A DNA stretch of 30,170 bases from RZZS01 sp964498755 (GTDB lineage Bacteria; Pseudomonadota; Alphaproteobacteria; Micavibrionales; Micavibrionaceae): positions 1 through 30,170 of the forward strand of contig CAZCIB010000026.1 in NCBI GenBank assembly GCA_964498755.1, written 5' to 3'. The translations under genes were made by a program, and so were the position numbers. Of the stretch, positions 16,349 through 23,175 are shown piece after piece. Every line of letters starts with the position of its first letter. The first letter of the stretch is position 1. The notes under the pieces are model-generated. The model did not search any database, had not been told where the DNA came from, and saw nothing but the letters and a program-made list of their open reading frames with translations.

Positions 16349-17626
16349 ATGAGCCGCAGCGCATTGCCAATTTCAGCGGAAGACATCATTGAGGATCTGG
16401 GAAAAGCGGCAACGGACGCCTCCCGGACGATCGCGCACGCCGGCACGGAAACAATCAATAAAGTTCTCGATGATCTTGCGGGATTGATCAGAGACCGCGC
16501 GGATGAGATTTTATCAGCAAATCGGCAGGATCTCTCCGGCTCTCGCGCCAAAAATCTATCCCCCGCAATGATCGACCGGCTTAAACTGACCAGTGACCGC
16601 ATCAACGCCATTGCATCCGGCGTCGAAGCGATCAGGGATCTGGATGATCCGGCCGGGGAGATCCTTGAGGACTGGCGTCAACCAAACGGGCTCCATTTAC
16701 AAAAAATCGCCGTCCCCATTGGCGTCCTCGGCATGATTTACGAATCGCGCCCGAATGTGACAATCGACGCGGCCGCCCTGGCGCTCAAATCCCATAACGC
16801 CATAATCCTGCGCGGCGGATCGGAAAGCCTGAACAGCTCGCTGATGTTTCACGCGCTCGTGCAAAAAGCGCTTGTGCGCAACGGTCTTCCCGCTGAGTGC
16901 GTTTGCATGATCCCCGTTCCGGACCGTTCCATGGTCTCGGCCATGCTTCAGGCCGACGACTACATTGACGTCATGATCCCGCGCGGCGGCAAAGGCCTGG
17001 TCGAGAAAGTCATGAGCGAGGCTCTGATGCCCGTCTTTGCGCATCTGGAAGGCCTTTGCCATACCTATGTTCATAAAAGCGCCGATCCGGCGAAAGCGCG
17101 GGATATCTGTCTGAACGCAAAAATGCGGCGCACCGGCATATGCGGCGCGACGGAAACGATCCTGATTGACTGCGACCTGCCTGAAAACGTAGCAAAATCC
17201 ATTTTAACCAAGCTGCTGGACACGGGCTGCGATGTTGTGGCGACACAGGAGATCAGAAGTCTGGACCGACGCATAGGCGCAGCTAAAGAAGCGGACTGGG
17301 AAACAGAGTACCTGGATGCGAAAGTCAGCGTCAGAACAGTCAAAGGCGTCGAAGACGCCGTACTCTTTATTAATTCCGTCGGCTCACACCACACCGATTC
17401 CATAATCGCCGAAGAGAGCAAGGCCGCAGAATATTTTCTCGGGCATGTCGACAGCGGCATTGTCATGCATAACGCCTCAACCCAGTTCGCCGATGGCGGC
17501 GAATTCGGCATGGGCGCGGAGATCGGCATCTCCACAGGAAAGCTGCATGCGCGCGGCCCCGTCGGATTAAAGCAGCTGATGACTTACAAGTATCTCGTGC
17601 GCGGCGAGGGACATGTCCGCCCGTGA
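16349..17626 (+). CDS. proA: gamma-glutamyl phosphate reductase
   Basis: ProA reduces gamma-glutamyl phosphate to glutamate-5-semialdehyde with NADPH in proline synthesis. It is full length at 425 residues and belongs to the aldehyde dehydrogenase superfamily. Signatures visible are IGVLGMIYESRPNVT (124-138), IPRGGKGLVEK (210-220) and the catalytic cysteine C265 in MRRTGICGATET. The conserved C-terminal region EFGMGAEIGISTGKLHARGP is also present. Its stop overlaps the nadD GTG start by four bases (GTGA). The usual partner proB is outside the window, perhaps elsewhere in the genome. Confidence 0.97.
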   Translation: MSRSALPISAEDIIEDLGKAATDASRTIAHAGTETINKVLDDLAGLIRDRADEILSANRQDLSGSRAKNLSPAMIDRLKLTSDRINAIASGVEAIRDLDDPAGEILEDWRQPNGLHLQKIAVPIGVLGMIYESRPNVTIDAAALALKSHNAIILRGGSESLNSSLMFHALVQKALVRNGLPAECVCMIPVPDRSMVSAMLQADDYIDVMIPRGGKGLVEKVMSEALMPVFAHLEGLCHTYVHKSADPAKARDICLNAKMRRTGICGATETILIDCDLPENVAKSILTKLLDTGCDVVATQEIRSLDRRIGAAKEADWETEYLDAKVSVRTVKGVEDAVLFINSVGSHHTDSIIAEESKAAEYFLGHVDSGIVMHNASTQFADGGEFGMGAEIGISTGKLHARGPVGLKQLMTYKYLVRGEGHVRP

Positions 17627-18255
17627 GCATTGATCCTGCCCAGCCTCTTTTTACCCAACCGAACCTGCTGAACGGGCCGCGCTGGGCTGGCATGCGCGTA
17701 GGCTTGCTGGGAGGCTCCTTTAATCCGCCGCATGAAGGCCACGTCCATATCAGTAATATTGCCATGCAGATGATGCAGCTCCATTGCATCTGGTGGGTTG
17801 TCACGCCGCAAAACCCGTTCAAGGAACCGCGCGGCACCCTGCCCTTTGAAAAACGTTATGAGCTCTGCGCGGATCTGATTCAAAATCCCAGGATTATCGT
17901 CAGCGACATTGAGCGGCAAATTGGCTCAAACCGGACCCTGACAACGGTTCATGCCCTGAAATCGCATTTCCCGCGCACCGAATTCATCTGGATCAGCGGC
18001 ATCGAAATCGCCCGGCAGCTCCATACATGGCTCGGCTGGCAGGATCTTCTTTCAGAGATATCCATGGCTCATGTGATACGCCCGCCCGCCGGCAAGCTTG
18101 TGCGCAACATGCCGCTGCGCATGCTTGGTACGCAAAGACATATTCACCCGGCGAAAGCGGGCCGGTGGCCGCTAACGCCGAAGACGAGCTACTGGATACT
18201 CCGGAAAAAAGCGGTCGATATTTCGTCGACGCATATCCGCCAAAAAGCGGGATAA
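17623..18255 (+). CDS. nadD: nicotinate-nucleotide adenylyltransferase
   Basis: NadD adenylylates nicotinate mononucleotide in NAD synthesis. The nucleotidyltransferase fold starts with GGSFNPPHEGH (30-40), containing the HxGH catalytic motif, and ends with the SSTHIR motif (201-206) that binds ATP phosphate. The chosen GTG at 17623 overlaps the proA stop; an internal ATG at 17692 would begin MRVGLLGG, immediately before the fold, and is possible. The 23-residue N-terminal extension is Pro-rich and resembles other alphaproteobacterial NadD proteins. The proA-nadD-rsfS order is conserved; here 214 bp with a promoter and terminator separate nadD from rsfS. Confidence 0.95.
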   Translation: MSIDPAQPLFTQPNLLNGPRWAGMRVGLLGGSFNPPHEGHVHISNIAMQMMQLHCIWWVVTPQNPFKEPRGTLPFEKRYELCADLIQNPRIIVSDIERQIGSNRTLTTVHALKSHFPRTEFIWISGIEIARQLHTWLGWQDLLSEISMAHVIRPPAGKLVRNMPLRMLGTQRHIHPAKAGRWPLTPKTSYWILRKKAVDISSTHIRQKAG

Positions 18256-18268
18256 TCACGCTCCTGAC

Positions 18269-18297
18269 TTGAAAAAAAGACCGAATCGCACTAAAAT
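18269..18297 (+). promoter_or_regulatory. strong candidate sigma-70 promoter after nadD
   Basis: TTGAAA at 18269-18274 and TAAAAT at 18292-18297 are separated by exactly 17 bp, the best promoter match in the nadD-rsfS gap. A GANTC site (18283-18287) lies in the spacer, so CcrM methylation could affect it. Transcription would begin near 18304. Confidence 0.55.
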
Positions 18298-18303
18298 AAT
18301 AGG

Positions 18304-18429
18304 TATGAAAGGTAGATTTTTACGCTTCAAAAGAGAGGTTCGGTAGCATTGCCTGAGCATCTCTGCGTATTAAAGTTGGAAAGAGTAACGAGAGTCATGT
18401 GTCCTCCCGGGGAACATGCTCTTTTTTTT
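18304..18429 (+). ncRNA. candidate small RNA or attenuated leader between nadD and rsfS
   Basis: The segment between the promoter at 18269-18297 and the terminator at 18392-18429 would give a transcript of about 125 nt. It contains a stable-looking hairpin: AGAGA (starting near 18332) pairs with TCTCT (near 18360), with an inner GTTC/GAGC and GG/CC stem and an eight-base loop, followed by an unpaired purine-rich stretch and the terminator. It is not SRP RNA, 6S RNA or tmRNA by any signature I can see. It could be a free small RNA, or a leader controlling read-through into rsfS. Both are inference. Confidence 0.42.
18392..18429 (+). terminator. intrinsic terminator upstream of rsfS
   Basis: GAGTCATGTGTCC (18392-18404) pairs imperfectly with GGAACATGCTC (18411-18421) across a short TCCCGG loop, and eight T residues follow at 18422-18429. 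This is a typical rho-independent terminator for plus-strand transcription. An in-frame rsfS ATG at 18416 lies inside the stem. Confidence 0.6.
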
Positions 18430-18469
18430 GCCCCAACGCCGTCTTTATCCAGCAGAAAGGAGACTTGCT

Positions 18470-18853
18470 ATTCTGGCATATTATGACAGCCGGGACCTTG
18501 ACCCGCGCGCGCTGAAAACGATGATCGAGCAATATCTCGACTCGGACAAGGGACAGGACATTGACACGATCGACCTGCGTGATCAGACCGCTATAGCGGA
18601 TTACATGATTATCGCCTCCGGCACATCCTCGAGACAGGTCACCTCCATGGCGGAAAAACTGAAAGAGCGTCTTCAGGAACGCGGCGTCAAGGACGTTCGC
18701 ATTGAAGGCGCAGGCCAGGGTGACTGGGTTGTTATCGATGCGGGCGACGTTATCGTGCACCTGTTCCGCCCCGAGGTACGGGAGTTCTACAACATCGAAA
18801 AGATGTGGCGTCCGTTCACTGCGCACGAAGGCGGGATGCAGGTCACGGCCTGA
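18470..18853 (+). CDS. rsfS: ribosome silencing factor RsfS, probable non-ATG start
   Basis: RsfS binds ribosomal protein L14 and blocks subunit joining when nutrients are scarce. Family motifs are clear: IADYMIIASGTSSRQV, the GQGDWVVIDAGDVIVH segment and REFYNIEKMW. The best ribosome site is AAAGGAGA at 18456-18463; the in-frame codons at proper distance after it are ATT 18470 and CTG 18473, giving a protein of about 127 residues that begins shortly before the conserved ALKTMIEQYL helix. An ATG at 18416 (145 residues) lies within the terminator stem and adds a poorly conserved leader; ATG 18521 would cut the first helix and has no Shine-Dalgarno. The exact start is therefore uncertain, though the gene identity is not. 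Confidence 0.9.
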   Translation: MLAYYDSRDLDPRALKTMIEQYLDSDKGQDIDTIDLRDQTAIADYMIIASGTSSRQVTSMAEKLKERLQERGVKDVRIEGAGQGDWVVIDAGDVIVHLFRPEVREFYNIEKMWRPFTAHEGGMQVTA

Positions 18854-18878
18854 GAAAAACAGTCAGGCCAACAAGCTC

Positions 18879-18897
18879 TGCGCAGCCGGGCTGCGCA
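18879..18897 (+). terminator. hairpin after rsfS, possible terminator
   Basis: TGCGCAGC (18879-18886) and GCTGCGCA (18890-18897) form a perfect 8-bp stem with a CGG loop, 26 bp after the rsfS stop and 44 bp before the end of the convergent lipoprotein gene. Only a broken T stretch follows on the plus strand, so termination may be inefficient. Confidence 0.4.
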
Positions 18898-18940
18898 ACT
18901 GGTTTACATTATTTTAAGCCCCCAAGCCGCGCGGACCAGA

Positions 18941-19846
18941 TTACTCTTCATCCACAGCGCAATCCAGAACAAGCTCAACCTGCAGGTCCGGCCACGGATC
19001 CGAGATATTGGTGGCCTCACAGCGCGGCGTTACAAGGGAGGCCCTGTCAAGAGGCGACAAGCCTGCGGCCCACGTACCCGCCATCGCGCCGTTAAACGCG
19101 TCCGTCATTTCTCCCGGACTTAGAGTTATCGGCCCTCTCGACGGATCGCCGCCACTCAGCTGTATAATGTGCCCCGACGTATTACGCACGGCGATAATTT
19201 CAACGTTTTCCGAAGCAAAGCGCGGCTCATCCAGATCATTTATCGCCCAGCCAGGGGCGCTGCCCGAACAAATAAACGGAAAATCCATGGTATGGCTTGT
19301 TTCCGGCATCGACGTTACCATCGTTGCGGTTATCCTGTCGGCAAAAACCTGTGGCGGCCGCGCGTAGCCGCCTTCCATTTCAAAGACCGTCGTTGACGGA
19401 GGCGTCACTGTCCGGCGTCCGCGCACGCGCGTGCTTTCACTTTCAATCGGCGGATCCAGGGACACCGTGTCCGCTCTCACGGATATATCAAACGCAGGGT
19501 AACAGCCGGCGTCCGTCGCGCACATCAGGCCCCCGGCCTCATACAGCTCGTCGCGGCAGCAATAACCGTCCAGACAGGTCGATTCAGCGTCCCCGCCGGG
19601 GCAATCGACCGTACTCGAACAGCTTAGCAAAGAACCATACCCGCCGTTCGCCGGGTTGCAATTTCTCGGGTCCTTGCCCATGCGGCTCAGATCATATGAA
19701 ACTTCAACCGGATCGCCGGGACAGAAATATCGCGGCTCGACCTCCCAGCTCACGGATGGCGCCAGACCGCTTGCGTCGACAGTGCAAGCTGAAACCGCAA
19801 CGGCCATAAAACCAAAAAGCGAAAATCGCAGGAATAAATCGAACAT
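18941..19846 (-). CDS. unrecognised Cys-rich lipoprotein
   Basis: I do not recognise the family. The 301-residue protein starts with a lipoprotein signal (hydrophobic FSLFGFMAVAV, lipobox VSAC with C21), so it should be lipid-anchored in the envelope. The region from residue 42 to about 118 holds at least ten cysteines (for example CNPANGGYG, CSSTVDCPGG and LDGYCC) in a pattern like disulfide-bonded secreted domains; the C-terminal half has fewer cysteines and a beta-rich look, with C-terminal PRCEATN and LDCAVDEE. AAGGA precedes the start. It lies on the opposite strand between rsfS and rlmH, which are usually adjacent. The DsbA-type protein of this window could supply its disulfides, which is inference. 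Confidence 0.8.
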   Translation of the reverse strand: MFDLFLRFSLFGFMAVAVSACTVDASGLAPSVSWEVEPRYFCPGDPVEVSYDLSRMGKDPRNCNPANGGYGSLLSCSSTVDCPGGDAESTCLDGYCCRDELYEAGGLMCATDAGCYPAFDISVRADTVSLDPPIESESTRVRGRRTVTPPSTTVFEMEGGYARPPQVFADRITATMVTSMPETSHTMDFPFICSGSAPGWAINDLDEPRFASENVEIIAVRNTSGHIIQLSGGDPSRGPITLSPGEMTDAFNGAMAGTWAAGLSPLDRASLVTPRCEATNISDPWPDLQVELVLDCAVDEE

Positions 19847-19881
19847 GAAAAAGTCCTTTCTCTATGCGAAGATAAAAAACA

Positions 19882-19920
19882 GCTGTAACAAACACGTAAA
19901 GTTGCAGTTTAACTTACAGC
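19882..19920. promoter_or_regulatory. dyad between the divergent lipoprotein and rlmH genes
   Basis: GCTGTAA (19882-19888) and TTACAGC (19914-19920) form a perfect 7-bp inverted repeat, and AAGTT (19899-19903) with AACTT (19911-19915) a nested one. The 102-bp gap separates the two divergent start codons, so this is a plausible operator or hairpin. No regulator can be named. Confidence 0.25.
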
Positions 19921-19948
19921 AAGCCGCCTTGATTGCAAGCGAGAAACA

Positions 19949-20404
19949 ATGATCAAAATCACCGTCATCGCCGCCGGAAAAATGAAGCAGGGTCCGCATC
20001 TGGACCTTGTCGCAGAATACAGAAAACGCATTACTTGGCCGCTGGACGTCGTGGAAATCGACATCCGCGGCAATCCGCCCGACAAGAACGCGCAGGAAAA
20101 TTTCAGGATCGCCGAGAAAATTCCGGGCGGCGCATTTGTGATCGCCCTCGATTCGCAAGGTAAGGAACTGAACAGCCCTGATCTGGCCGGTTTTATGGAT
20201 CGGCTTTCAATGGAAGGACGCAGATCGATCGCTTTTCTGATCGGCGGCAGCGACGGCCTCGGCCCGGAATTAAAGAAACGCGCTGACTTCGTCCTCAGCT
20301 TTGGGGCGCAGACATGGCCGCATATGCTTGCGCGCATCATGCTTATGGAGCAGATTTACAGGGCGCAGCAAATTTCCAGCGGACATCCTTATCATAGAGA
20401 GTAA
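19949..20404 (+). CDS. rlmH: 23S rRNA pseudouridine-1915 N3-methyltransferase RlmH
   Basis: RlmH is a SPOUT methyltransferase that methylates pseudouridine 1915 in helix 69 of 23S rRNA on assembled 70S ribosomes. At 151 residues it is full length. The knotted SAM-binding region contains FLIGGSDGLGPEL (97-109), and the C-terminus has the typical QTWPHMLARIMLMEQIYRAQ and SSGHPYHRE. Normally it directly follows rsfS; here a minus-strand lipoprotein gene separates them. The envC reading frame is open across its 3' end and envC probably starts one base after its stop. Confidence 0.97.
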   Translation: MIKITVIAAGKMKQGPHLDLVAEYRKRITWPLDVVEIDIRGNPPDKNAQENFRIAEKIPGGAFVIALDSQGKELNSPDLAGFMDRLSMEGRRSIAFLIGGSDGLGPELKKRADFVLSFGAQTWPHMLARIMLMEQIYRAQQISSGHPYHRE

Positions 20405-20405
20405 T

Positions 20406-21737
20406 ATGCGCCCTGAGAGTTTAGAGCATTTTCTTTCACGCAAAGAACGCCATGAAGGCGCCATGGACGCAAAGAAAATCTTTATGGCGTCCATAGCGTC
20501 TCCTTTGCGGACATTGCGAGAACTAAAAAAATTCCGTGGATCATGCTCAAACGCTTTGCTTTTTTGCTTTCTGGCCTTATTTGCGCCGCTGGAAGCCGCA
20601 AGAGCGCAGTCAGCTCCCATACCGGAGAGCAAACGCGAGGCCTTAAAGGACTATGAGAAAAAACTTGGCGCGGAAAAAAACCGGCAAAAAGAACTGGAAG
20701 ACAAACTCAAACGCGCCGAACAAAACGTGGCGGACGTGCGCGCCGATCTGGTCTCGCTGGCCGCCAAAATAAAAGACAACGAATCGCGTTTACAATCCCT
20801 GCTGCGCCGCATGGAAAAGCTGGAGACCGAAAAGCGGGAACTGAACAAAAATCTGGAAAATGATTACGGCTCCATTGGCCAGCTTATGCTGGCAATGCAG
20901 CGGCTCAAACGCATGCCGCCGGAAGCGATGCTCGCCCGCCCCGCCCCGCCCATTGACACGGCCCGCAGCGCCATGCTGCTGCAAAGCATGCTGCCGAGCC
21001 TCTACGACAAGGCGGAGAAGCTGAAAAAAGACCTGGAAAGACTTGAAGATTTGCAGGAGGCTCTCGCGCAAAACCGGGCGGAACTTGAGACGGAAAAGCG
21101 TACGCTTTCCGCCGGACGGGCGCAAATGACGGCGCTGCTGGACAAGCGTCAGGCGCTCTATAGCGGAACAAAAGAACAGCATGAAAAGCAACAGCGCGCC
21201 GTTCGCAAAATTGCAGCGCAGGCCCGGGACTTGCGCGAGCTGGTCAAAAAACTTGATGAAGACAAGCGCCGCGCCAACGCGCGCATGGCCGCGCAAAAAG
21301 CCGTCATGTCAAATCCGCCGCGCCCGCCCCCTGAAAAAACGCCTCCACGCGGTAACGGCAAGGGAGAATTGCCGGTCGCGGGTTTTATCCGCGTCGGCTA
21401 TGGCGCGCCGGATGATTTTGGCGCAATCAGCAAGGGGATCACCATCAAGAGCGCGCCCGGCGCGCTTGTCACCGCGCCCGTGGGCGGGACGGTGCGCTTC
21501 GCCGGGAAGTTCAAGCGGTTCGGACGCCTTGTCATCGTTGAACATAGCGGAGATTATCATAGTCTTATTGCGGGACTGGACAGAATTGATACAGTAGTCG
21601 GCCAGACTGTTGCGGCTGGCGAGCCTGTTGGCGCACTTGCGGAAAGTCGTGCAGAAGGGCCGTCATCAGTATATTATGAGTTGCGGCACAATGGCGAACC
21701 GGTAAACCCGGCGCGGCTGCTTAACATCTCTGGCTAG
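20406..21737 (+). CDS. envC: EnvC-type murein hydrolase activator (degenerate LytM)
   Basis: EnvC relatives activate amidases that split septal peptidoglycan. The mature part has two coiled coils (about residues 73-180 and 203-300), a Pro-rich linker (PPRPPPEKTPPRG) and a C-terminal LytM/M23 domain (from about 320). Zinc ligands of active M23 peptidases are lacking: the HxxxD site reads GITIKSAPG and the final HLH site reads SVYYELRHNG, so it should be an activator and not an enzyme. The N-terminus is unclear. ATG 20406 has AGAGAG upstream; ATG 20463 and 20484 are alternatives. All three read through a palindromic repeat before the hydrophobic ALLFCFLALFAPLEAARAQ. A second frame starting at 20543 would supply a tidier signal start (see findings). 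Confidence 0.87.
   Translation: MRPESLEHFLSRKERHEGAMDAKKIFMASIASPLRTLRELKKFRGSCSNALLFCFLALFAPLEAARAQSAPIPESKREALKDYEKKLGAEKNRQKELEDKLKRAEQNVADVRADLVSLAAKIKDNESRLQSLLRRMEKLETEKRELNKNLENDYGSIGQLMLAMQRLKRMPPEAMLARPAPPIDTARSAMLLQSMLPSLYDKAEKLKKDLERLEDLQEALAQNRAELETEKRTLSAGRAQMTALLDKRQALYSGTKEQHEKQQRAVRKIAAQARDLRELVKKLDEDKRRANARMAAQKAVMSNPPRPPPEKTPPRGNGKGELPVAGFIRVGYGAPDDFGAISKGITIKSAPGALVTAPVGGTVRFAGKFKRFGRLVIVEHSGDYHSLIAGLDRIDTVVGQTVAAGEPVGALAESRAEGPSSVYYELRHNGEPVNPARLLNISG
20439..20509. repeat. palindromic REP-like element at the start of envC
   Basis: CGCAAAG (20439-20445) pairs with CTTTGCG (20503-20509). Nested inside, GGACGC (20465-20470) and AAAGA (20471-20475) pair with TCTTT (20479-20483) and GCGTCC (20487-20492) around an AAA loop, with a 3-base bulge. 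The whole forms a cruciform of about 70 bp made of CGCAAAG/GACGC words like those of many dispersed intergenic repeats. It lies between the rlmH stop and the envC hydrophobic signal segment, and is translated if envC starts at 20406. Confidence 0.55.
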
Positions 21738-21760
21738 AAGAGACAAAGAAAGGATTCTCA

Positions 21761-23167
21761 ATGCGTTTTACAGGCCTGACACTGCTTTTCTCTTTCTCGC
21801 TCCTTGTCGCGCTCCCAGCCTGCGCGCAGGAAAGAATGGCGGGCGCGCAACCCAAAGCAGAGGAAAACGGCGCAAGTGAAACCTATCGCCAGCTGAATTT
21901 ATTCGGGGACGTGTTCGAACGCGTCAAGGCTCAGTATGTTGAAGACGTTGAAGACGAGGAACTTATAGAAGCCGCGATCAACGGCATGCTCACGCATCTC
22001 GATCCGCACTCAGCCTATCTTGACGACGACCAGTTCAAGGAGATGCAGGTCCAGACCGAAGGCAAATTCGGCGGTCTCGGCATAGAGGTCACGATGGAAA
22101 ACGGCTTCGTTAAAGTCGTTTCACCCATTGACGACACGCCGGCTTTCCGCGCCGGCGTACAGGCGGGGGATTATATCACGCATATTGACGGCGAGGCCGT
22201 TATGGGCCTGACTTTAAGCGAGGCCGTTGAAAAAATGCGCGGCGAAGTCGGCGCGCCGATCGACATTACCATCCGCCGCGAAGGCGAGGATGAAGCTCTG
22301 GAAATCAATATTATCCGCGACATTATCCGTATTCGCTCGGTCCGGAGCAAAGTCTTTGATGATCAGGTGGGCTATATAAGGATTACAACGTTTAACCAGA
22401 ACACGGAGTCCGGCGTCAAAAACGCTGTCGAGGAAATAAAGGAAGAGCTGGGCGACAACCTGATCGGCTACGTAATTGACATGCGCAACAATCCCGGCGG
22501 TTTGCTGGATCAGGCCATCGCCATTGCCGACGCCTTTCTAGATAAGGGCGAGATCGTCTCCACGCGCGGCCGCCACGAAAGAGACACCAAACGGGATAAC
22601 GCAACCGAAGGCGATCTGGCCGAAGATCTGCCCCTGGTTGTTTTGATTAACGGCGGCTCGGCTTCGGCCTCCGAAATTGTCGCCGGGGCCTTGAAAGACC
22701 ATCGCCGCGCGCTTGTCGTCGGCACGAAATCCTTCGGCAAAGGCTCCGTTCAAACGGTAATACCCTTGATCGGTCATGGGGCCATGCGCCTGACAACGGC
22801 GCGCTATTACACCCCGTCCGGCGTTTCAATCCAGGCCAAGGGCATTGAACCGGATATCGAGGTCGAGCTCGCCAAGATTGAGCAACTTAATGACAGACGC
22901 ACGCGGGAATCCGACTTGCCGGGCGCGCTCGACAAGAATGAAGAGGACGACGATATAGGCGAGAATTTCCCGAAAAAATCGGACGACGGCGAAGAGAATG
23001 GCGGCATGGAGAGCGAGCAAACAAGCGAGCTTGAAGACTACCAGCTTCTGCGTGCAATTGACCTGTTGCGCGGCGTCTCGATGTATGGAAGTCGCATGCC
23101 GGAAATTTCTGAGTCAATGGTTCCCGATGATACCGTTTCTGAGGAGCCTGAAACCACGGAACAGTAA
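21761..23167 (+). CDS. ctpA: S41-family carboxyl-terminal processing protease
   Basis: CtpA-type proteases cleave C-terminal tails of envelope proteins, often murein hydrolases. The 468-residue precursor has a signal sequence (LTLLFSFSLLVALPAC; either signal peptidase I cleavage near ACA/Q or lipidation at C21), an N-terminal helical region with THLDPHSAYL, a PDZ domain (about 90-175, GGLGIEV to IDITIRREG), and the S41 protease core. The catalytic Ser-Lys pair is S302 in GGSASASEIVAGAL and K327 in GTKSFGKGSVQ. The tail from residue 390 is acidic and low complexity. It lies 23 bp after envC, and a functional link in peptidoglycan remodelling is plausible. Confidence 0.96.
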   Translation: MRFTGLTLLFSFSLLVALPACAQERMAGAQPKAEENGASETYRQLNLFGDVFERVKAQYVEDVEDEELIEAAINGMLTHLDPHSAYLDDDQFKEMQVQTEGKFGGLGIEVTMENGFVKVVSPIDDTPAFRAGVQAGDYITHIDGEAVMGLTLSEAVEKMRGEVGAPIDITIRREGEDEALEINIIRDIIRIRSVRSKVFDDQVGYIRITTFNQNTESGVKNAVEEIKEELGDNLIGYVIDMRNNPGGLLDQAIAIADAFLDKGEIVSTRGRHERDTKRDNATEGDLAEDLPLVVLINGGSASASEIVAGALKDHRRALVVGTKSFGKGSVQTVIPLIGHGAMRLTTARYYTPSGVSIQAKGIEPDIEVELAKIEQLNDRRTRESDLPGALDKNEEDDDIGENFPKKSDDGEENGGMESEQTSELEDYQLLRAIDLLRGVSMYGSRMPEISESMVPDDTVSEEPETTEQ

Positions 23168-23175
23168 CGCGATAG

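Noticed and set aside
18416..18469. ATG 18416 as the rsfS start
   Set aside because: It lies inside the stem of the intrinsic terminator, its GGGGA is too close to the start, and the added residues are not conserved in the family. Kept only as an alternative.
20301..20405. Extension of the envC frame into rlmH
   Set aside because: The frame is open but antisignal: it translates the conserved rlmH C-terminus out of frame, and a start one base after the rlmH stop has its own AGAGAG.
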